NCBI GenBank assembly: GCA_013140605.1
Contig: JABFSL010000077.1
Location: 1 to 34,573, forward strand
Length of the DNA: 34,573 bases
Reading direction: 5' to 3'
DNA from: Anaerolineales bacterium
Lineage (GTDB): Bacteria; Chloroflexota; Anaerolineae; Anaerolineales; Villigracilaceae
Part shown: positions 30,900-34,573 of the stretch, one piece after another
How positions within the stretch are numbered: position 1 is the first letter of the stretch
How the letters are laid out: every line of letters begins with the position of its first letter
Notes under the pieces: model-generated
The model's database searches: none
What the model was told of the DNA's origin: nothing
The model's input: the letters and a program-made list of their open reading frames with translations, nothing else
Made by a program: the position numbers and the translations under genes

Positions 30900-32444
30900 A
30901 TGAATCGTAAATTGGATTGGCCCGCACTTTTTCTTTTTACCGCGCTGCTCTTTGGCGCAGTGGTCCGCTTTTGGCCTGTCATCACGAATGGATTTCCACT
31001 CAATGACGGCGGCATGTTCTACACCATGATCCGTGACCTGAAAGCGAATCATTACCTGCTGCCAGAATTTACAACATACAATTTCGCGGATATTCCCTTC
31101 GCCTATCCTCCATTCGGATTTTACATCGCCGCTTCATTATCTGACCTGTTGCCTGTTTCTGAACTAGGGATATTGCTCTGGCTGCCAGCTTTGGTGAACA
31201 CACTCTCCATCCTTGTCTTTTACAAACTCGCCGAACAGATTCTTCCCTCACGCATGTCCGCTGCATTGGCTGTGATGATTTACGCGCTTTCTCCGCGCGC
31301 CTTCATCTGGCAGGTGATGGGAGGCGGCATCACGCGCGCGTTTGGAATGTTATTCCTGCTTCTTATGCTGTGGCAGGCCATACAACTGTTTCGAGAATAC
31401 ACTCACAAAGCGCTCTTGCTTACCATCCTCTTCGGCGCAGGTGCAGTCTTAAGCCATCCACAAACGGCGCTTCATGCAGCATTGGGTGGAGCGTTGATCT
31501 TCGCATTTTATGGGCGAAGCAAGCGCGGAATTGTTTCAGCTTTATATATAGCGCTTGGTGTGGCTTTGCTCACGGCGCCGTGGTGGGCGAATGTGTTATC
31601 CCGTTATGGAGTTCAGCCGTTTATTTCCGCGGGCCAAACCAGCCAGCGGACACTTGAATCTTATCTGGCGATCCTAAGATTTGACGGACTTGGAGATTAT
31701 CTTTTTCTTCCAGTTTTATTGTTCGCATTGATTGGGGTTTGGATTGTATCCAGGCGGCGTGAATTCTTTTTGATCACATGGGCTGTGCTCGCTTATCTGA
31801 TTGACCCGCGCGGCGGAGAGGGCATCGCGTTGCTGACCTTGTCCATGCTGGCGGGGATGGGTTTGCTCAAACTGTCAGCGCTGATCAGCCGCTCGAACGA
31901 TGAGCAGGCTGAAGTCGTAATGATGAAGCGCGCGAGTCAAATCCTGGTGTTTAGTCTGATGTTCTATCTTATCCTTGTCGCCAGCATCTTTGATTTTCAA
32001 CTGGTCAACACGAGCCTGAAATCTTCTGATCTAAAAATGATCGAATGGGTGAACTCAAATGTTGATAAAGAAAAAACATTTTTGCTGGCAACGGGGCGCG
32101 AGTTTTCGATGTCTGACCCGATGCAGGAATGGTTCCCTGCGCTGACGGGGCAATACAGCGCGACGACGATGCAGGGTTTGGAGTGGACACTGGGCAATCA
32201 GTTTTTCCCGTGGTATGACCAGTTAATCGCATTCCAACATTGTGCCGATGTGAGTTGCGTCCGTGAGTGGAGCATACACAATAACGTGGATTACGACTAT
32301 TTGATCGTGACGATTCCCTCTGAAGATGATGGAAGTGAAATGACAAATTCCTTGCGGAGTTTGGGAATATCAACACGCACTTCGGCTTTGCATTTGCTGG
32401 CGTATGAATCAGGGAACGCGCTAGTGTTTGAATTAACCAAGTGA
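30900..32444 (+). CDS. Polytopic GT-C-like glycosyltransferase family membrane protein
   Basis: 514 residues from the ATG at 30900, with AAGG 7 nt upstream. About eleven membrane helices fill residues 8-385, and a ~130-residue soluble tail follows. After helix 1 the first outer loop has NGFPLNDGGMFYTMIRDL, an acidic motif in the place where GT-C enzymes keep a catalytic Asp. FAYPPFGFYIAA and AVLSHPQTALH are further loop motifs. GT-C enzymes take sugars from lipid-phosphate donors on the outer face of the membrane. The family is inferred from topology and the first-loop Asp; donor and acceptor are unknown. The stop codon lies in a 34-bp palindrome (32439-32472). Confidence 0.72.
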   Translation: MNRKLDWPALFLFTALLFGAVVRFWPVITNGFPLNDGGMFYTMIRDLKANHYLLPEFTTYNFADIPFAYPPFGFYIAASLSDLLPVSELGILLWLPALVNTLSILVFYKLAEQILPSRMSAALAVMIYALSPRAFIWQVMGGGITRAFGMLFLLLMLWQAIQLFREYTHKALLLTILFGAGAVLSHPQTALHAALGGALIFAFYGRSKRGIVSALYIALGVALLTAPWWANVLSRYGVQPFISAGQTSQRTLESYLAILRFDGLGDYLFLPVLLFALIGVWIVSRRREFFLITWAVLAYLIDPRGGEGIALLTLSMLAGMGLLKLSALISRSNDEQAEVVMMKRASQILVFSLMFYLILVASIFDFQLVNTSLKSSDLKMIEWVNSNVDKEKTFLLATGREFSMSDPMQEWFPALTGQYSATTMQGLEWTLGNQFFPWYDQLIAFQHCADVSCVREWSIHNNVDYDYLIVTIPSEDDGSEMTNSLRSLGISTRTSALHLLAYESGNALVFELTK

Positions 32445-32472
32445 CAGTCACCTTTAAAGGTGACTGTCACTT
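32439..32472. repeat. Perfect 34-bp palindrome holding the stop codons of two convergent genes
   Basis: AAGTGACAGTCACCTTT is followed at once by its exact reverse complement. The plus gene stops at TGA 32442-32444, and the minus gene stops at TAA 32454-32456, across the centre. It likely also serves as a two-way terminator. Confidence 0.85.
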
Positions 32473-33122
32473 ACATCGTGGCCTTCCCATTCATTCATAA
32501 ATTGATCTAAAAACTTTACCATTACTTCATGTCTTTTTTCTGCGATTTTTTTTGCCGTGGCGGTATTCATCATATCTTTCAGCAAAAGTAATTTTTCATA
32601 AAAATGATTAATGGTCGCGCTTTTGCTGTTCTTGTATTCTTCAAAACTCGCGTGCATTTTATTTGAGGTTTCAGGGTCGTACATTGGCCGATTCTTATAA
32701 CCGCCGTACGCGAAGGCGCGGCCAATGCCAATTGCGCCAATGGCGTCCAGGCGGTCTGAGTCCTGTACGATAAAGCCTTCGAGTGACTTCATTTTGTTTT
32801 CCACCTGCGCGCCTTTGTATGAAATGTGCATGATGATCTCGCAGACTTTTTCAATGGTCTGAGAATCAATTCCGCGGGATTCCATCCAGGCTTTGGCGCG
32901 GTGCGGAGTTTCATCTTCAGTTTCATTGAATTTCCAATCGTCAAGATCATGAAGCAGGGCGGCGAGTTCCACAATATATCTGTCAGCTTTTTCCTGCTCA
33001 CAAATGGCAATGGCATTTTTCCACACTCTGTAAATGTGCCACCAATCATGGCCTGAGGAATCGCCACTGAATTCCTGTTTGATATATTCGCTTGTTTTTT
33101 GGATGATGTCGTTTTGAGTCAT
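32454..33122 (-). CDS. HD-domain phosphohydrolase
   Basis: 222 residues from the ATG at 33122; AGGG precedes it closely, and the frame continues to 33221 without a ribosome site. HD motifs: GHDWWHIYRVWKNA (His25, His29), ALLHDLDDWKF (His58-Asp59), and VQDSDRLDAIGAIGIGRAFAYGG (Asp). This is the YedJ/YpgQ-like group of metal-dependent phosphohydrolases, some of which hydrolyse nucleoside triphosphates. The substrate here is unknown. The last residues, about SDSHL, come from the palindrome at 32439-32472. Confidence 0.88.
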   Translation of the reverse strand: MTQNDIIQKTSEYIKQEFSGDSSGHDWWHIYRVWKNAIAICEQEKADRYIVELAALLHDLDDWKFNETEDETPHRAKAWMESRGIDSQTIEKVCEIIMHISYKGAQVENKMKSLEGFIVQDSDRLDAIGAIGIGRAFAYGGYKNRPMYDPETSNKMHASFEEYKNSKSATINHFYEKLLLLKDMMNTATAKKIAEKRHEVMVKFLDQFMNEWEGHDVSDSHL

Positions 33123-33160
33123 GTCCCTATTTTGCCATACAAAAGGAAAGGATAAAGCAT

Positions 33161-33230
33161 GTCTTTGCGAGCCTTGAGCCTTAAACGGCGAGTGGGCGAA
33201 GCAATCCCTAAATTGACGCAAAGCGAGCCA
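33161..33230. repeat. Degenerate 'TTTGCGAG...GAAGCAAT' repeat
   Basis: GTCTTTGCGAG at the left, GGCGAAGCAATCC in the middle and CGCAAAGCGAG at the right resemble a decayed copy of the elements at 7037 and 28481. It is between the HD-domain gene and the DinB-family gene. Confidence 0.4.
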
Positions 33231-33249
33231 ATGTAATCGTGGAGTCTTT

Positions 33250-33723
33250 TTACACCTTTAGCACGCACAAGGCCTGACGAATTTCTCCGAGGTGATAGGC
33301 CGTGTGAACGACAATGGAAAGCGCGCCGCCGATGGTGTCTTCATTCCACATTTTATTTTCGTGGAATGTCCCGTTGATGCGCTCGTAGGTCTGCTTGAGA
33401 TTATTCTTGAGTGCATCCCATTCCTCAGGCGTGACCTTTTCCACCGTGCGCCAAATTTCGCCCCAATCCACGGGGCTGGTATCTTGATGAATGGCGTAGC
33501 GCTCAAAGGCCTCGATAAAAAATGTCACATGCGCAACCTGGGCGGCGAGTGAGGCGCACTTTCCCCCAACGGGAATCGATGCCTCTTGAGCAGAAACAGT
33601 TTCCAGCGTCTGGAAGAGCGATGTGTTCTTATCCAGAAAAATACCATCAGGGCTTTCGAAAGTTTCCTGCATGAGTTTAAATAAATTGATCGAGAAATCT
33701 TCCGCTTTGACCTGATCAGACAT
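33250..33723 (-). CDS. DinB family protein
   Basis: 157 residues from the ATG at 33723, 4 bp after the stop of the upstream gene. A four-helix bundle with the metal His positions of the DinB/YfiT fold: ASLAAQVAHVTFFIEAFERY, and near the C-terminus IGGALSIVVHTAYHLGEIRQALCVLKV, where the HTAYHLGEIRQ motif is diagnostic. These proteins bind a divalent metal, and some are thiol-dependent transferases; the reaction here is unknown. It is co-transcribed with the DUF4287/DUF5655 gene. Confidence 0.87.
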   Translation of the reverse strand: MSDQVKAEDFSINLFKLMQETFESPDGIFLDKNTSLFQTLETVSAQEASIPVGGKCASLAAQVAHVTFFIEAFERYAIHQDTSPVDWGEIWRTVEKVTPEEWDALKNNLKQTYERINGTFHENKMWNEDTIGGALSIVVHTAYHLGEIRQALCVLKV

Positions 33724-33727
33724 GGGA

Positions 33728-34297
33728 TTAACCTGCTCCTTCAAATGCGGATTTGATCCACGTGACCAACTCTGCATCCACTTCCTTCGCGTCGTTTATC
33801 TGGACGATGTAATTGCACATGCTTCCTTTGGGCTGTTCCAGCAGGCGGGCATTTTTCTTGAAATCGCTGGCGTTGATGCCAACCTCGAAGCGAGTGTTTG
33901 TCTTTGGGCCGATCATCGCAAACTGTTTCTTGCGCCGCAAACTGACATAACCCTTTTTGGGCAATATTTCAAACTCACCGAATTTTGTGATGTGTTTCAT
34001 CAGCGCATCATGAATGGGGCGCATGCCCGCTTTTGCGCCGGAGTAAATTTCATCAAGCACGGCATCTTCGCCTTTGCCTTCCGCGGCGCGTGTACCGTCA
34101 GATGCAAGGATCGCATGAACCAGCGAATTCGCATCGCCGTGGCCGAGTCCAAGTTTTTCCTTGAACATGTCACGAAGTTCACCGTGTTTGGTCAGCCCGC
34201 TTTTTTGAGCAACGGCGGCTAACTCTGTCAGCGACTTGCCTGTTTTCTTTTGTATGTTATTTAGTTGGGTTTGTACTGCCTGATCCAGACTACTCAT
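33728..34297 (-). CDS. DUF4287 and DUF5655 domain protein
   Basis: 189 residues. Residues 1-70 (SLDQAVQTQLNNIQKKTGKSLTELAAVAQKSGLTKHGEL) match DUF4287, and residues 80-189 (HDALMKHITKFGEFEILPKKGYVSLRRKKQFAMIGPKT) match DUF5655, a usual pairing. The function is unknown. AAGGAGATAATCTT precedes the ATG. It is the first gene of a two-gene operon with DinB. A GGDEF-protein gene lies 108 bp upstream on the same strand. Confidence 0.85.
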   Translation of the reverse strand: MSSLDQAVQTQLNNIQKKTGKSLTELAAVAQKSGLTKHGELRDMFKEKLGLGHGDANSLVHAILASDGTRAAEGKGEDAVLDEIYSGAKAGMRPIHDALMKHITKFGEFEILPKKGYVSLRRKKQFAMIGPKTNTRFEVGINASDFKKNARLLEQPKGSMCNYIVQINDAKEVDAELVTWIKSAFEGAG

Positions 34298-34405
34298 AAG
34301 ATTATCTCCTTATTTATAAAATAAGATAGTCGATGTCTGGATTATAGAACAAAATTTCTGTTTTTGCAATATGGATTTAAAGTTTGTTGGGTCGGTAAAT
34401 TTTTA

Positions 34406-34573
34406 TTATGAATTTTTTGTTTGAGAAATGACTACGCAGTTGCGCCCATCTGACTTGGCCTGATACATAGCCAAGTCTGCCAGCGCGATCAGTTCGGTTC
34501 CCTTTTTGCCGTTTTCTGGAAATGTCGCGACCCCGCTGGATAAGGTGGCGCGGATCTCAAATCCCCCATACTG
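34406..34573 (-). CDS. GGDEF-domain diguanylate cyclase, C-terminal end only
   Basis: 55 residues are visible, open at the window edge, ending at a TAA at 34406-34408. LSSGVATFPENG, and LALADLAMYQAKSDGRNCVV-like ending (ALADLAMYQAKSDGRN), are the conserved last blocks of GGDEF domains, where LAMYxAKxxGRN is diagnostic. GGDEF proteins make cyclic di-GMP from two GTP. The GG(D/E)EF active-site motif lies beyond the edge, so activity cannot be judged. It is of interest next to the c-di-GMP riboswitches at 1814-2057. Confidence 0.88.
   Translation of the reverse strand, partial: QYGGFEIRATLSSGVATFPENGKKGTELIALADLAMYQAKSDGRNCVVISQTKNS

Noticed and set aside
33722-34222. Plus-strand 166-codon open frame opposite the DUF4287/DUF5655 gene
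   Set aside because: Shadow of a recognised family on the other strand.
1-34573. Search for insertion sequences, phage or integrase genes, tRNAs and rRNAs
   Set aside because: No transposase, integrase or structural RNA other than riboswitch and T-box leaders could be recognised.

Overview
The window looks like a chromosomal segment of a Chloroflexota bacterium, most likely of the class Anaerolineae. This is inferred from gene content and style rather than a marker gene: a DUF3090 + SCO1664-family pair, many small secreted lipoproteins with Thr/Pro-rich linkers, an archaeal/Icm-style standalone acyl-CoA mutase large subunit, a KamA-family aminomutase, a cytochrome c fused to a FixH/YtkA-like domain, and several families of hairpin-forming intergenic repeats. 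Both window ends cut a gene. I see no rRNA, tRNA, insertion sequence, phage gene or CRISPR array.

Region 1 (1-5.7 kb): a partial RNase H-like exonuclease-fold gene (minus), a secreted sortase-like protein (minus) preceded by two nearly identical cyclic-di-GMP-I (GEMM) riboswitch cores with an intrinsic terminator between them, a GPH-type sugar:cation symporter (plus), and an acyl-CoA mutase large subunit (minus) whose specificity residues match isobutyryl-CoA mutase rather than methylmalonyl-CoA mutase. Region 2 (5.7-11.4 kb): DUF3090, a SCO1664-family kinase-fold protein, homoserine dehydrogenase, RadA, a toast-rack lipoprotein and an Rrf2 regulator with four cysteines, with a hairpin repeat ahead of most of these genes. 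Region 3 (11.4-17.3 kb): two tandemly duplicated lipoprotein genes (leader, gene and terminator all duplicated), urocanate hydratase, a phosphodiesterase-family lipoprotein, and an unknown membrane protein.

Region 4 (17.4-21.4 kb, all minus): a FixH-like/cytochrome c fusion, a DUF4367-type anti-sigma candidate overlapping an ECF sigma factor gene (TTG start, Shine-Dalgarno inside a small hairpin), an orphan ATP-grasp protein, and a small GNAT protein. Region 5 (21.5-24.6 kb): lysine 2,3-aminomutase-like KamA, two lipoproteins with an NBR1/FW-like beta domain, and a small two-helix membrane protein. Region 6 (24.6-28.9 kb): the pheS-pheT operon on the minus strand with a sigma-70-like promoter, a T-box leader with a UUC specifier and an intrinsic terminator. 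Three different repeat families have landed in it: between leader and pheS, between pheS and pheT, and in frame inside pheT. Region 7 (28.9-34.6 kb): an unrecognised 305-residue protein, MarC, a GT-C glycosyltransferase-like membrane protein, an HD phosphohydrolase, DinB, a DUF4287/DUF5655 protein, and the C-terminal end of a GGDEF diguanylate cyclase.

The most distinctive items are the tandem c-di-GMP riboswitch/attenuator in front of a sortase-like gene (with a GGDEF gene at the other end of the window), the Icm-like mutase, repeat elements used as coding sequence or as stop codons, and a modular lipoprotein N-terminus shared by proteins with different C-terminal domains. Every assignment comes from reading the sequence by eye; no database search was run.
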